Positions 34,078 to 43,373 of a stretch of DNA of 64,000 nucleotides are shown here, piece after piece. Numbering within the stretch: position 1 is the first letter of the stretch; each line of letters opens with the position of its first letter. Made by a program: the position numbers and the translations under genes. The notes below the pieces were generated by a model. That model saw only the letters and a program-made list of their open reading frames with translations. It was not told where the DNA came from and ran no database searches. The stretch is from Verticiella alkaliphila (GTDB lineage: Bacteria; Pseudomonadota; Gammaproteobacteria; Burkholderiales; Burkholderiaceae_B), in NCBI RefSeq assembly GCF_018904615.1, contig NZ_JADCNH010000020.1, forward strand, positions 1 through 64,000, in the 5' to 3' direction.

Positions 34078-35838
34078 TTACTTCGTCCAGGAATCGCGCA
34101 GCGTCACGGCGCGGTTGATCACGGGCTTGTCGACGGTGGACAGCTTCAGGTCGGCCGTGAAGTAGCCCAGCCGCTCGAATTGCCAGGTCATGCCGGGTTT
34201 GGCTTGGATGCCGGGCTCCAGCCAGCCTTGCACGGTCTGGATGGAATCGGGATTCAGGTGATCGAGGAAATCCTTGTCGCCGCTGTCCGGATGCGCATCG
34301 GCGAACAGGCGGTCGTACAGGCGGATCTCGGCGGACACTGCGTGCGCGGCACTCACCCAGGTGATGTTGCCCTTGACCTTGACGCTATCCGCGCCCGGCG
34401 TGCCGCTCTTGGTGTCGGGCAGGTATTCGGCGTGGACTTCCGTCACGTTGCCGGCGTCGTCCTTCACGAAGCCCGTGCAGCGCACCACATAGGCGTACTT
34501 CAGGCGCACGGTGTTGCCCGGGAAGAGGCGGAAGTATTTCTTTGGCGCTTCTTCGCGGAAATCATCGCGCTCGATCCAGAGTTCGCGCGAGAACGGAAAT
34601 TCACGCACGCCGGCGTCCGCGTCGTGCGGATTGCGCGGCGCCGTGCAGGCTTCGCTCTGGCCTTCCGGGTAATTCGTGATGACGAGCTTGATCGGATCCA
34701 GCACGGCGACGCGGCGCTCGGCCTTGGGATCGAGGTCGTCGCGCAGGGCCTGCTCGAGCAGGCTGTAGTCGAGCCGCGAATCGGATTTGGACACACCGCT
34801 GCGTTCGCACAGGAGACGGATCGCTTCAGGCGTGTAGCCGCGTCGGCGCAGGCCGACCAGCGTGGGCATGCGCGGATCGTCCCAACCATCCACGCGCTCC
34901 TCGCGCACGAGCTGCAGCAGCTTGCGCTTGCTGGTGACGATGTACGAGAGATTCATGCGCGCAAATTCGTACTGGTGCGGCAAAGGCTTGGCGAGCTTGC
35001 CCAGCTCGGCCAGGCGCGCGAGCAGCCAGTCGTAGAACGGGCGCTGATCCTCGAATTCGAGCGTGCAGATGCTGTGTGTGATGCCTTCGAGCGCGTCCTC
35101 GATGGGATGCGCGAAGGTGTACATCGGGTAGATCGACCAGGCGCTGCCCGTGCGATGGTGCTCGGCGTGGCGGATGCGGTAGAGCACCGGGTCGCGCAGG
35201 TTGATGTTGGGCGAACCCATGTCGATGCGCGCGCGCAGCGCCATGCTGCCATTCGGGTGCTTGCCGTCGCGCATCTCGCGCAGCAGCGCGAGCGATTCTG
35301 CGGCCGGCCGATTGCGCCAGGGCGAATCCTTGCCACGCTCGGTGAGCGTGCCGCGCATGGCGCGCATCTCGTCGGCGCTTTGCTCGTCCACGTAAGCGTG
35401 GCCAGCTTCGATCAGCGCCTCGGCGCACTCGTACATGAAGCCGAAGTAGTCGCTCGCGAAGTACAGGTGCTCGGTGCCGTTGGCCTGCCAGTCGAACCCG
35501 AGCCAGCGCACCATGTCGATGATGGCGTCGACGTACTCCTGATCTTCCTTTTCGGGATTCGTGTCGTCAAAGCGCAGGTGACAGACGCCGCCGTAGTCGC
35601 GCGCCAGACCGAAATTCAGGCAGATGCTCTTGGCGTGGCCGATGTGCAGATAGCCATTGGGCTCCGGCGGAAAGCGCGTGCGGATCCGGGCCGGGTCGGG
35701 CTGGCCCTCGCTCTGCAGCCGTGCGGCGTCCGCTGGCCCGCCCGCCCACTGCTTGCCAGCGAAGCGTTGGGCGTCGAGATCGGACTCGATCTGATTGCGC
35801 AGGAAGTTGGCGGCGGGGACGGCGGCAGGTGCGTTCAT
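34078..35838 (-). CDS. glnS: Glutaminyl-tRNA synthetase
   Basis: Class I aminoacyl-tRNA synthetase charging tRNA-Gln, 586 aa. HIGH motif at 65-68 (within PPEPNGYLHIGHAKSI), the FDDTNPEKEDQEYV block, the WSIYPMYTFAHPIEDALEG stretch and the KMSKS-equivalent VTSKRKL, where Thr stands in place of the E. coli Met. The C-terminal anticodon-binding barrels are complete, with no extra YqeY domain. ATG 35838 opens with MNAPAAVPAANFLRNQI; the 12 codons upstream are not conserved-looking. Divergent from recQ. Confidence 0.95.
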   Translation of the reverse strand: MNAPAAVPAANFLRNQIESDLDAQRFAGKQWAGGPADAARLQSEGQPDPARIRTRFPPEPNGYLHIGHAKSICLNFGLARDYGGVCHLRFDDTNPEKEDQEYVDAIIDMVRWLGFDWQANGTEHLYFASDYFGFMYECAEALIEAGHAYVDEQSADEMRAMRGTLTERGKDSPWRNRPAAESLALLREMRDGKHPNGSMALRARIDMGSPNINLRDPVLYRIRHAEHHRTGSAWSIYPMYTFAHPIEDALEGITHSICTLEFEDQRPFYDWLLARLAELGKLAKPLPHQYEFARMNLSYIVTSKRKLLQLVREERVDGWDDPRMPTLVGLRRRGYTPEAIRLLCERSGVSKSDSRLDYSLLEQALRDDLDPKAERRVAVLDPIKLVITNYPEGQSEACTAPRNPHDADAGVREFPFSRELWIERDDFREEAPKKYFRLFPGNTVRLKYAYVVRCTGFVKDDAGNVTEVHAEYLPDTKSGTPGADSVKVKGNITWVSAAHAVSAEIRLYDRLFADAHPDSGDKDFLDHLNPDSIQTVQGWLEPGIQAKPGMTWQFERLGYFTADLKLSTVDKPVINRAVTLRDSWTK

Positions 35839-36030
35839 TACGGCGAGATGGCGGGCAGGAGGGATGCAGCGCAAAGGGGGATTTTGCCATGCTTAGCGCC
35901 CGGCGACGTTTTGGCGTGCACCTGGATGGTGCGTTGACATGTTGCGCCGCAGCAATCTCACTGTCAAGGCCGTCCGACGGCCTCTGTCCGCGTTTCGCAC
36001 GCACCGATAAGCAAATCCTGCGCCAAGTCT

Positions 36031-36043
36031 TAAAATAGTCGGG
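36031..36043 (+). promoter_or_regulatory. Possible recQ promoter close to the start codon
   Basis: TAAAAT at 36031-36036 matches the -10 consensus at 5 of 6 and lies 17 bases from TAAGCA (36008-36013, 3 of 6 to the -35). Transcription would begin near 36043, next to the recQ ATG at 36044, which lacks a ribosome-binding site. This would give an almost leaderless mRNA. Weak evidence. Confidence 0.3.
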
Positions 36044-37888
36044 ATGTCCACGATTCCTGACACCCCCATCGACCCCCGCGCCTTGAGCGTCCTGCAGCAG
36101 GTCTTCGGCTACGAACAGTTCCGAGGCCAGCAGGGCGCTGCCGTCTCGCAGCTGATCGCCGGCGGCGATGCCCTGGTGCTCATGCCCACCGGTGGCGGCA
36201 AATCGCTGTGCTACCAGGTGCCGGCGCTGGTGCGCGAGGGCACGGGCATCGTGGTGTCGCCGCTGATCGCCCTCATGCAGGATCAGGTCGACGCGCTCAC
36301 CGAGCTCGGCGTGCGTGCGGCCTACCTCAATTCCAGCCAGACGCTGGACGAGGCCCGGGCTGTCGAGCGCGCCTACGTCACCGGGCAGCTCGATCTGCTC
36401 TACGTGGCGCCCGAGCGGCTGCTCACGGAGCGCTGCCTGGCCCTGCTCGACCGTGGCCGCATTGCGCTCTTCGCGATCGACGAGGCACATTGCGTGTCCC
36501 AATGGGGCCATGATTTCCGTCCGGAGTACATGGGGTTGTCGCTGCTGCACGAGCGCTGGCCGCACGTGCCGCGCATCGCGCTCACCGCCACCGCCACCGC
36601 GGCCACGCGCCAGGAGATCGTCGAGCGGCTGGATCTCTACGAGGCCGCACAGTTCGTCGCGAGCTTCGATCGGCCGAACATCCGCTACCGCATCGTCGAG
36701 AAGGACGACGTGCGGCGCCAGTTGCTGGCCTTCATCAAGAACGAGCATGCGGGCGAGGCGGGCATCGTGTATTGCCTGTCGCGATCGCGCGTGGAGGAAA
36801 CGGCGGCCTACCTGGCGGCGCAAGGCATCAATGCGTTGCCCTACCACGCCGGCTTGCCGGCGCCGGTGCGTGCGGCCAACCAGTCGCGCTTCCTGCGTGA
36901 GGACGGCTTGGTGATGTGCGCCACGATCGCCTTCGGCATGGGCATCGACAAGCCTGACGTGCGCTTCGTCGCACACATCGATCTGCCCAAGTCCGTGGAG
37001 GGCTACTACCAGGAGACGGGGCGGGCCGGGCGCGATGGGCTGCCGTCACAGGCCTGGCTGGCGTATGGCCTGCAGGACGTCGTCCAGCTGCGCCGCATGA
37101 TCGACGAATCCGATGGCGACGACGTCCACAAGCGTCGCATGGGCGCGCAGCTCGATGCCATGCTCGGGTTGTGCGAGACGGTGGAGTGCCGGCGCACGCG
37201 GCTCCTCGCCTACTTCGGGCAGCAGATCGGACCGTGCGGCAATTGCGACACCTGCCTCACGCCGCCCGAGGCGTGGGACGGCACGGTCCCTGCCCAGAAG
37301 GTGCTGTCGGCCGTGTATCGCCTCTGGAAGGAGCGCGGGCAGCGCTTCGGCGCCGGTCACATCATCGACGTGCTGCGCGGCAAGAAGACTCCGCGTGTGG
37401 ATCAGCACCAGCACGAGACCCTGTCCGTCTTCGGCGTGGGGGCGGATCTGTCCGAACGCGAGTGGCGCAGCGTGTTGCGCCAGCTGATCGCGCAGGGCCT
37501 GCTGGCCGTGGATCACGACGGCTTCGGAACGCTCGCGCTCACCGAGGCAAGCCGTGCGGTGCTCAAGGGCGAGCACACGCTGATGCTGCGCCGGGAATCC
37601 CCCAAGGCGGCCGCGCGCGCCTCGCGCAGCGAAGGTCGCGCCAAGCCCGCCGCGATCGCCCTGGATCCGGCCGACGAGGCCGTGTTCCTCGCGTTGCGTG
37701 CCTGGCGCGCGTCCGTGGCGAAGGATCACGGCGTACCCGCGTATGTCATTTTCCACGACGCCACGCTGCGGGAGATCGCCCGTGCGCGGCCCGGCTCGCT
37801 GGACGACCTGGCTCACGTCAATGGCGTGGGCGATCGCAAGCTCCAGGCGTACGGCGAGGCGATCCTCGAACAAGTGGAGGCCCATTGA
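36044..37888 (+). CDS. recQ: ATP-dependent DNA helicase RecQ
   Basis: 3'-5' RecQ helicase for recombination and replication-fork repair, 614 aa, full length. Order: motif 0 YEQFRGQQ, Walker A TGGGKS, DEAH box ([18 protein letters not shown]), GIVYCLSR and the aromatic/arginine-finger region ETGRAGRDG. The RQC domain follows with the four zinc Cys (CxxxR..CGNCDTC), and a C-terminal HRDC domain (about 540-614). Its TGA overlaps the TTG start of rpoN, so the two are probably translationally coupled. Confidence 0.95.
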   Translation: MSTIPDTPIDPRALSVLQQVFGYEQFRGQQGAAVSQLIAGGDALVLMPTGGGKSLCYQVPALVREGTGIVVSPLIALMQDQVDALTELGVRAAYLNSSQTLDEARAVERAYVTGQLDLLYVAPERLLTERCLALLDRGRIALFAIDEAHCVSQWGHDFRPEYMGLSLLHERWPHVPRIALTATATAATRQEIVERLDLYEAAQFVASFDRPNIRYRIVEKDDVRRQLLAFIKNEHAGEAGIVYCLSRSRVEETAAYLAAQGINALPYHAGLPAPVRAANQSRFLREDGLVMCATIAFGMGIDKPDVRFVAHIDLPKSVEGYYQETGRAGRDGLPSQAWLAYGLQDVVQLRRMIDESDGDDVHKRRMGAQLDAMLGLCETVECRRTRLLAYFGQQIGPCGNCDTCLTPPEAWDGTVPAQKVLSAVYRLWKERGQRFGAGHIIDVLRGKKTPRVDQHQHETLSVFGVGADLSEREWRSVLRQLIAQGLLAVDHDGFGTLALTEASRAVLKGEHTLMLRRESPKAAARASRSEGRAKPAAIALDPADEAVFLALRAWRASVAKDHGVPAYVIFHDATLREIARARPGSLDDLAHVNGVGDRKLQAYGEAILEQVEAH

Positions 37889-39237
37889 AGCCGGCATTGC
37901 AACTGCGCGCGTCGCAGCATCTGGCCCTGACCCCGCAACTGCAGCAATCGATCCGGCTGCTGCAGATGTCCACGCTCGAGCTCGAGACCGAGATCGAACA
38001 GGCTTTGCAGGACAACCCGCTGCTCGAACGCGAGGAGCCCGCCGATGGTGGCGACGAACCGCGCGAGACCATGCGGGTGCAGCGCGCCGAGCGTCGCGCA
38101 GACGGTGAGCTCGACGACGAAGCGCTGCAGCAGGAGGCCCCGCCGGCCTCGCTGACGGCGCACCTGCTGGCTCAGCTCGCGCTCACCAAGGTGTCGCGCC
38201 GTGATGCCGCCCTGGTGGAGATCCTGGTGGGCGAGCTGGACGACAACGGCTATCTGCCGGTGACGCTCGACGAGGTGGCGAGCATGTTGCCCGAAGAGCT
38301 GGAGATCGACGAGAGCGAGATCCGCATGGCGCTCAACCTGCTCCAGTCCTTCGAGCCCGCGGGCATCGGCGCGCGCGACATGGCCGAGTGCCTCGTCCTG
38401 CAGTTGCGGCAGCCGGATCTGGCCGTGTTTCCCGAGCTGGCCAAGCCACGCGTACTCGAGGCCGCACGCCGCGTGTGCCGCGAGCACCTTGGCCTGCTGG
38501 CCTCCCGGGACTACATCCACCTGCGCCGCGCCCTGCAGTGCGACGACGATTGTCTGCGTGCCGTGCAATCCGTGATTCGCCGGCTCGATCCCCGTCCAGG
38601 GGCCCAGTACACAGGCCGCGAAGCGCAATACGTGCTGCCGGATGTGATCGTGCGCAATGTGCGCGGGCGCTGGCGCGCGGAGCTCAATCCCGAGACCCGG
38701 CCGCGCCTGTCGGTCAATCAGCTTTACGCCAGCATCGTCAAGAGCGAGCGTGGCAGCGGCCTCGCGGACCAGTTGCGCGAGGCACGTTGGCTGATCCGCA
38801 ACATCCAGCAGCGCTGCGACACCATCACCCGGGTCGCCCAGGAGATCGTGGATCGTCAGCAGGGCTTCTTCGAGCATGGCGCCATCGCCATGCGTCCGCT
38901 GGTGCTGCGCGAGGTGGCCGAGGCGCTGGAGCTGCACGAGTCCACCATCTCGCGGGTCACGACGCAGAAGTACATGCTCACGCCGCTCGGCACCTTCGAG
39001 TTCAAGTACTTCTTCGGCAGCCAGGTATCGACGCAGGCGGGCGGCGTGGCCTCAGCCACCGCCGTGCAGACCCTCATCAAGCAGATGGTGGCCTCCGAGA
39101 ATGCCTTGAAGCCGCTGTCGGACAACAAGATCGCGCAGATGCTGGAAGAGCAGGGCATGGTGGTGGCCCGGCGCACGGTGGCGAAGTATCGCGAGGCCTT
39201 GCGCATTCCTCCGGCCTCGCAGCGCAAGACCTTGTAG
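37885..39237 (+). CDS. rpoN: RNA polymerase sigma-54 factor
   Basis: Sigma-54 (RpoN), 450 aa, directing transcription from -24/-12 promoters with enhancer-binding proteins. Region I is the Gln/Leu-rich start ([20 protein letters not shown]), then an acidic short region II, the core-binding domain, the helix-turn-helix ([17 protein letters not shown]) and the RpoN box [10 protein letters not shown] at 428-437. Start: TTG 37885, four bases overlapping the recQ stop, preceded by GGAGG; it yields the classic KPALQLR opening. Slightly shorter than the usual 480-500 aa. The common lptB-rpoN-hpf context is absent; recQ precedes and a Bug gene follows. Confidence 0.93.
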   Translation: MKPALQLRASQHLALTPQLQQSIRLLQMSTLELETEIEQALQDNPLLEREEPADGGDEPRETMRVQRAERRADGELDDEALQQEAPPASLTAHLLAQLALTKVSRRDAALVEILVGELDDNGYLPVTLDEVASMLPEELEIDESEIRMALNLLQSFEPAGIGARDMAECLVLQLRQPDLAVFPELAKPRVLEAARRVCREHLGLLASRDYIHLRRALQCDDDCLRAVQSVIRRLDPRPGAQYTGREAQYVLPDVIVRNVRGRWRAELNPETRPRLSVNQLYASIVKSERGSGLADQLREARWLIRNIQQRCDTITRVAQEIVDRQQGFFEHGAIAMRPLVLREVAEALELHESTISRVTTQKYMLTPLGTFEFKYFFGSQVSTQAGGVASATAVQTLIKQMVASENALKPLSDNKIAQMLEEQGMVVARRTVAKYREALRIPPASQRKTL

Positions 39238-39251
39238 GGCCAGGGGCGGGC

Positions 39252-39288
39252 TTCGCCATCGCGAAACCGCGGTTTCGGCGATCGCGAA
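39252..39288. terminator. Long imperfect hairpin after rpoN
   Basis: A perfect 16-bp palindrome (39262-39277) continues outward through a one-base bulge and one mismatch to arms ending at 39252 and 39288. It starts 15 bases after the rpoN stop. No U-run follows, so it may be a processing/stability structure or a repeated extragenic palindrome rather than a classic terminator. Confidence 0.45.
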
Positions 39289-39367
39289 TGGCCGCGGGCC
39301 GAGAAGGGCGGCCATACTCGGGCTGGACGCGCCACGCAGAGCGCGGTCAACCTGAGGAGGAGACCCC

Positions 39368-40342
39368 ATGCCCACGTACTCGATGCGGCTCATCGCGGCC
39401 AGCCTGGCCGCATTCGCCCTGGCCCCCGCGATGGCGGCAGATGCTGCCTGGCCCACGCGTCCCATCACGCTGATGATCCCGTACCCGCCGGGCGGCAGCG
39501 CCGATCTGCTCGCGCGGCCGATCGCTGCCAAGCTGGAAAGCCGGCTGGGCCAGCCCGTGGTGCTCGACTACCGGCCGGGCGCCGGTGGCTCGATCGCCAC
39601 GGCCAGTCTGGCGCGCGCCGAGCCAGATGGCCATACGATGCTCATGGTGCTCGCGGCGCATGCGATCAACGTGAGTCTGTACCCCAAGCTGCCCTACGAC
39701 ACGCGCAAGGATTTCGCGCCCGTGTCGCTGGTGGCCACGCTGCCGCTACTCGTGGCCGCGCCGCTCGCCACGCCGGCCGATTCGATGCCGGCCGTGGTCC
39801 AGTACGCCAAGGCCAACCCAGGCAAGCTCACCTATGCGTCTGCCGGGCCGGGCAACACCAGCCATCTGGCAGCGGCGATGTTCGCACAGACGGCGGGTGT
39901 GGACATGGTGCACATTCCCTACAAGGGCAGCGGCCCGGCGGTCGTCGCCCTGCTGTCCGGCGAGGTGTCGTTGATGTTCGACAGCATCTCCACCTCGCTG
40001 CCGCACGTCAAAAGCGGTAAGTTGAAGGCGCTCGCCGTCACGGGCGAGGCGCGCTCGCCATTGCTGCCAGACGTGCCGACCGTGCGGGAATCGGGTGCCG
40101 CCGATTTCGCCGTGGACGGCTGGTACGGCATCATCGCGCCAGCAGGCACGCCAGCATCGGCCATCGACCGGTTCAACAGTGCGATCCGTGAGGTCATTGC
40201 CGAAGCGCCGGTACGCGAGCAGCTGGAAAGCTATGGGTATGCCATGGTGGGCTCCACACCACAGGCCTTTGGCGATCACATCACGGCCGAGATCGATCGT
40301 TGGGGCGAGGTGGTCCAGGCGTCGGGCGCCAAAGTGGAGTAG
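39368..40342 (+). CDS. Bug-family tripartite tricarboxylate-type binding protein
   Basis: Periplasmic Bug protein, 324 aa. Signal peptide of about 22 residues (ending AMAAD), then the family blocks AWPTRPITLMIPYPPGGSADLLAR, LDYRPGAGGSIA and MVHIPYKGSGPAVVALLSG. AGGAGGAGA precedes ATG 39368. No transporter membrane genes are adjacent. It converges with the LysR gene, a frequent Bug partner. Ligand not predictable from sequence. Confidence 0.92.
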   Translation: MPTYSMRLIAASLAAFALAPAMAADAAWPTRPITLMIPYPPGGSADLLARPIAAKLESRLGQPVVLDYRPGAGGSIATASLARAEPDGHTMLMVLAAHAINVSLYPKLPYDTRKDFAPVSLVATLPLLVAAPLATPADSMPAVVQYAKANPGKLTYASAGPGNTSHLAAAMFAQTAGVDMVHIPYKGSGPAVVALLSGEVSLMFDSISTSLPHVKSGKLKALAVTGEARSPLLPDVPTVRESGAADFAVDGWYGIIAPAGTPASAIDRFNSAIREVIAEAPVREQLESYGYAMVGSTPQAFGDHITAEIDRWGEVVQASGAKVE

Positions 40343-40363
40343 GGCGTGGCGTGCGGGTGCGCG

Positions 40364-41356
40364 TCAGTCGGCGCCCGGCCCGGTCGCCCCCGCCACGGGC
40401 ACCGGCCGCCACATCCCGCTGCGCGCCATGCTGGCCACGATGGCCTGGATCTGCCCCGCCACGGCCGACACGGCCCGCGCTGGCCCCTTGGACTTGGACA
40501 AGGCCATCGAGATGGTGCGTTGAAAGGGCGGATCGATGATGCGTGCGGCCTGCAGTCGGCCTTCGGCCACTTCTGTCCAGACGGCATGGATGGGCAGCAC
40601 GGTGTAGAGCCGGGCCTCGGCCACCAGGGATTTCTGTAGCGGCAGCGAATCCGCTTCGATGGCCGGTGACAGCGTGATGTGCGCCTGGCGCGCCATGGCG
40701 TCCAGCGCGGTGCGCAGGCCATTGGGTGCGCTGGGCAGGATGAACGGCAGGCCATCGAGCGTGGCGAAGGGCACTTCCGCGGGCGCAGTGAGCCGATCCC
40801 CAGGTGCACCGATCAGGTAGCTGTCCACCGTGGCCAGCGATTGCTCGTGTTCGGGCAGGCTCGCCCCGTAGCGGTACAGGATCGCGATGTCTACGCGCGC
40901 GTCGGCGAGCCACTCTTCTACCTGGCCGCTGGAGCCCTCCAGGATCTTGAGCGTGACGCCGGGATGGCGGCTGCGGGTCTCCGTGAAGAGACGTCCCACC
41001 AGCGGATGACCGATGGAAGGCAGCGAGCCCACGGTGACGCGTCCGCCGGGCTCACGCGCCTGGCCGCGGATCTCGGCTTCGAGTTGCTCGGCATCGGCGA
41101 GCAGGGCCTTGACCTGGGGAAAGATGCGCTGGCCGACCTCGGAGAGTTCCACGCCGCGGCCGGTGCGGTTGAAGAGTCGGGCACCACACTCGCGCTCGAG
41201 CGCATTCAGCTGGCGGCTGAGCAGCGATTGATTGCTGTCGAGAAAGAGGGCGGCCCGGGTGAGGCTGCCCAGCTCGCCGATCGCGACGAAGGCACGCCAC
41301 TTGTGCAGGCCGGCCGTGACGTCGAGGTGGAAGGCAGTGGCCTTGGGAGCTTGCAT
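40364..41356 (-). CDS. LysR-family transcriptional regulator
   Basis: LysR-type regulator of 330 aa with an N-terminal winged helix-turn-helix (ELGSLTRAALFLDSNQSLLSRQLNALE, about 28-54) preceded by about 18 extra residues, and a C-terminal periplasmic-binding-like effector domain with the VTVGSLPSIG and VDIAILYRYG strands. Most similar in layout to the NAC/Cbl-like and Bug-associated LysR proteins. It converges with the Bug gene at 39368 and is a likely regulator of it or of genes to its right; the target is not determined. Confidence 0.9.
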   Translation of the reverse strand: MQAPKATAFHLDVTAGLHKWRAFVAIGELGSLTRAALFLDSNQSLLSRQLNALERECGARLFNRTGRGVELSEVGQRIFPQVKALLADAEQLEAEIRGQAREPGGRVTVGSLPSIGHPLVGRLFTETRSRHPGVTLKILEGSSGQVEEWLADARVDIAILYRYGASLPEHEQSLATVDSYLIGAPGDRLTAPAEVPFATLDGLPFILPSAPNGLRTALDAMARQAHITLSPAIEADSLPLQKSLVAEARLYTVLPIHAVWTEVAEGRLQAARIIDPPFQRTISMALSKSKGPARAVSAVAGQIQAIVASMARSGMWRPVPVAGATGPGAD

Positions 41357-41433
41357 GTCGGCTCGCGGCTCGGTACGACGGGGGATGCAGTGTACTGCGC
41401 GAGGTGCAGTCGACGGGCCCGAGAGCCTAGAGG

Positions 41434-42348
41434 TTAACCCTCAGACGCGGCGCGCAGGCGCGGTCCGAGCGCGAGCAGCGACTGCACCGCCTGGGTGCGA
41501 CGCTCGGGCTGCGAATGCCAGCCGTTCGCCGCATACCGCGCGCACGCCTGCAGGGCGGCAGCCCGACCGGCCTCGGCATCCGGGGGGAGAGGCTTCACGC
41601 TGCCCGCGAGCCGCGCCGTCACTGCGGCGAAGCGCTCGGTCGGCATGGCAGGGGCGTCGAGTGCATGGATGCTCGGTGCGAAGGCCTGGGTGAGCGTCAG
41701 GGCCAGCATGTAGTCCGAGGGCGCCTGCAACTGCACCGAGCCATCGGAATAGAAGGCCAGCAGCGGGAAGTAGGGCGCGAGCGCAGGGAAGACGTGATTC
41801 GGCGTGGTGACGACGTCCCAGTAACTGTGGGCGATGCGGGCGAAGTGGGCGTAGTCCGTGATCGGCGCGAGATTGGCCTCGGCGAACGGCAGGATTTCCA
41901 CCGGCGGCTTGGCCGGATTGACCGTGTCGTTGGCGACGTCCACATACAGCGTGCCCACGAGGAACGCGTTCTGGAAGTAGGTCTCGCGCAGGGCGCCCCA
42001 GACCTGGCGCACCGTGCCGCCCGCACGCGCGAACGCCATGAGCGCGGCGAACCCGCGGGCAGGCGCGCCCCCCACGTCCTGCGGCAGCAGCCGGCCCAGC
42101 GCCTGCTGCGCGGCCTGGGAAATCTCCAGACATTGGCCCTTGGGGTAGGGCTTGCCCTCCTTCATGGGCAGCCGACGACGCAAGGCGTCGTCCAGCCTGG
42201 CACGCAGGGCGCGAAAGAACGCGTCCAGATCGTCCAGGACGGGCAGCAGATGAGTGGCGGTCAGGGCGGCCTCGCGCGCCGGGTCGGCGATGCGGGGCTC
42301 GTTGGGCAGGAGCGGCCCCTCACGAGGGGCGGCAGGCAAGGTCGACAT
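41434..42348 (-). CDS. Conserved hypothetical protein
   Basis: Not recognised. A 304-aa soluble protein without signal peptide or transmembrane helices. Features: an N-terminal helical part (LLPVLDDLDAFFRALRARLDDALRRRLP), a short KPYPKGQCLEIS segment that may be a conserved loop, an FLVGTLYVDVANDTV strand, and an Ala-rich C-terminal helical region. Codon use and frame length match real genes of this window. It lies on the same strand as the LysR gene (77 bases before it) and the enoyl-CoA hydratase (67 bases after that gene's start region), so it may be part of a leftward transcript. No function suggested. Confidence 0.7.
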   Translation of the reverse strand: MSTLPAAPREGPLLPNEPRIADPAREAALTATHLLPVLDDLDAFFRALRARLDDALRRRLPMKEGKPYPKGQCLEISQAAQQALGRLLPQDVGGAPARGFAALMAFARAGGTVRQVWGALRETYFQNAFLVGTLYVDVANDTVNPAKPPVEILPFAEANLAPITDYAHFARIAHSYWDVVTTPNHVFPALAPYFPLLAFYSDGSVQLQAPSDYMLALTLTQAFAPSIHALDAPAMPTERFAAVTARLAGSVKPLPPDAEAGRAAALQACARYAANGWHSQPERRTQAVQSLLALGPRLRAASEG

Positions 42349-42415
42349 GGGTATCCCGGCAAGGAGAACGGGGCGCCGGGCTACGCCGCGCCAGACCGGG
42401 ATTCTACGGCGTCGC

Positions 42416-43192
42416 TCAGCGGCCCGTGAACACCGGGGTGCGTTTCTCGCGGAAAGCGGCCTGCGCCTCGCGTGCGTCGTCGGTGTTGGCGATGACGGCG
42501 GTCATGTCCTGCTCGTAGCGATAGCCATCGCGCAGGCTCATGTCCTCGATGACGTTCATGGTGTGCTTGCCCATGCGGGTGGACACTGGGCTCTTGCTCG
42601 CGATGGTTTGTGCGAGCGCCAGCGCCGTCGGCATCAGTTCCTCGGGCGACGTGCAGGCCTCGACGATGCCCAGGCGATACATCTCGGCGCCCGGCATGCG
42701 CTCACCGGTGAGCGCCATGCGACGCAGGCGCGAGTGCGGAAAGAGCCGCATGGCATGGCGGCAGCCACCCAGGAGGCCGACGTCGACTTCCGGCAGGCCG
42801 AGGGTGGCCTTCTCCGAGGCGACGAGCACGTCCGCGGAGGCCACCATCGCGAGGCCCGCGCCCAGGGCCGCGCCATTGATCGCCACGATGACGGGCTTGG
42901 CGCACTCGCGGATGGCATGGAAGCACTCGCGCGTGCGGCGTGAGTGGGCCGGCAGGTCGCCTGGACCCTTGATGACGTCCGCCCGGCCCTTCAAGTCGGC
43001 GCCGGCGCAGAAGACCTTGCCCTGGCCCGTGAGCACCACGACGCGGATCTCGGGCATTTCGCTGATGCGATCCAGGGCGAGGGTGAGCTCGTCGTTGAGG
43101 GTGCGCGTGAGGGCGTTGACGGGCGGCGCATCCAGCGTGAGCACGGCGATGTGGTCGCGCATCTCGACGCGCAGCTGGGTCAGGTCGTTCAT
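42416..43192 (-). CDS. Enoyl-CoA hydratase/isomerase family protein
   Basis: Crotonase-family enzyme, 258 aa, normal length. VVVLTGQGKVFCAGADLKG and KPVIVAINGAALGAGLAMVASADVLVAS form the oxyanion hole. A Glu in LGLPEVDVGLLGG matches the position of a hydratase catalytic Glu, but the other is not evident, so the reaction may be hydration or isomerisation of an acyl-CoA. ATG 43192 begins just before the first family strand. Divergent from the carboxymuconolactone decarboxylase gene across a 181-base region containing a dyad. Confidence 0.9.
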   Translation of the reverse strand: MNDLTQLRVEMRDHIAVLTLDAPPVNALTRTLNDELTLALDRISEMPEIRVVVLTGQGKVFCAGADLKGRADVIKGPGDLPAHSRRTRECFHAIRECAKPVIVAINGAALGAGLAMVASADVLVASEKATLGLPEVDVGLLGGCRHAMRLFPHSRLRRMALTGERMPGAEMYRLGIVEACTSPEELMPTALALAQTIASKSPVSTRMGKHTMNVIEDMSLRDGYRYEQDMTAVIANTDDAREAQAAFREKRTPVFTGR

Positions 43193-43319
43193 GAGGCAAG
43201 TCTCCGAGAGGCAAAGAGGGCCCGGCGAGCGCGCGGGCATGCTGGCTGCCAGTCTAGCGGCGCGCGCCCGCGTGTCGCGTCGGCCCTGCCGCAAGACAGG
43301 TATGTCGTGTGCGCCATAA

Positions 43320-43345
43320 CTGCCACGCGAGTGGCAGCGGATAAT
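43320..43345 (+). promoter_or_regulatory. Dyad plus -10 upstream of the decarboxylase-like operon
   Basis: Inverted repeat with 7-bp arms (43320-43326 and 43331-43337) around GCGA, directly followed by GATAAT at 43340-43345 (5 of 6 to the -10 consensus). The dyad occupies the -35 position and there is no recognisable -35 hexamer, which suggests an activator or repressor site. Confidence 0.45.
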
Positions 43346-43373
43346 CCGCGCAGACGTACAGGAGAATCGACGC

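Noticed and set aside
35934-35939. TTGACA hexamer upstream of recQ
   Set aside because: No acceptable -10 hexamer at 16-18 bases downstream.
35889-36038. Small open frame of about 49 codons between glnS and recQ
   Set aside because: No ribosome-binding site, not protein-like, and it overlaps the likely promoter region of recQ.
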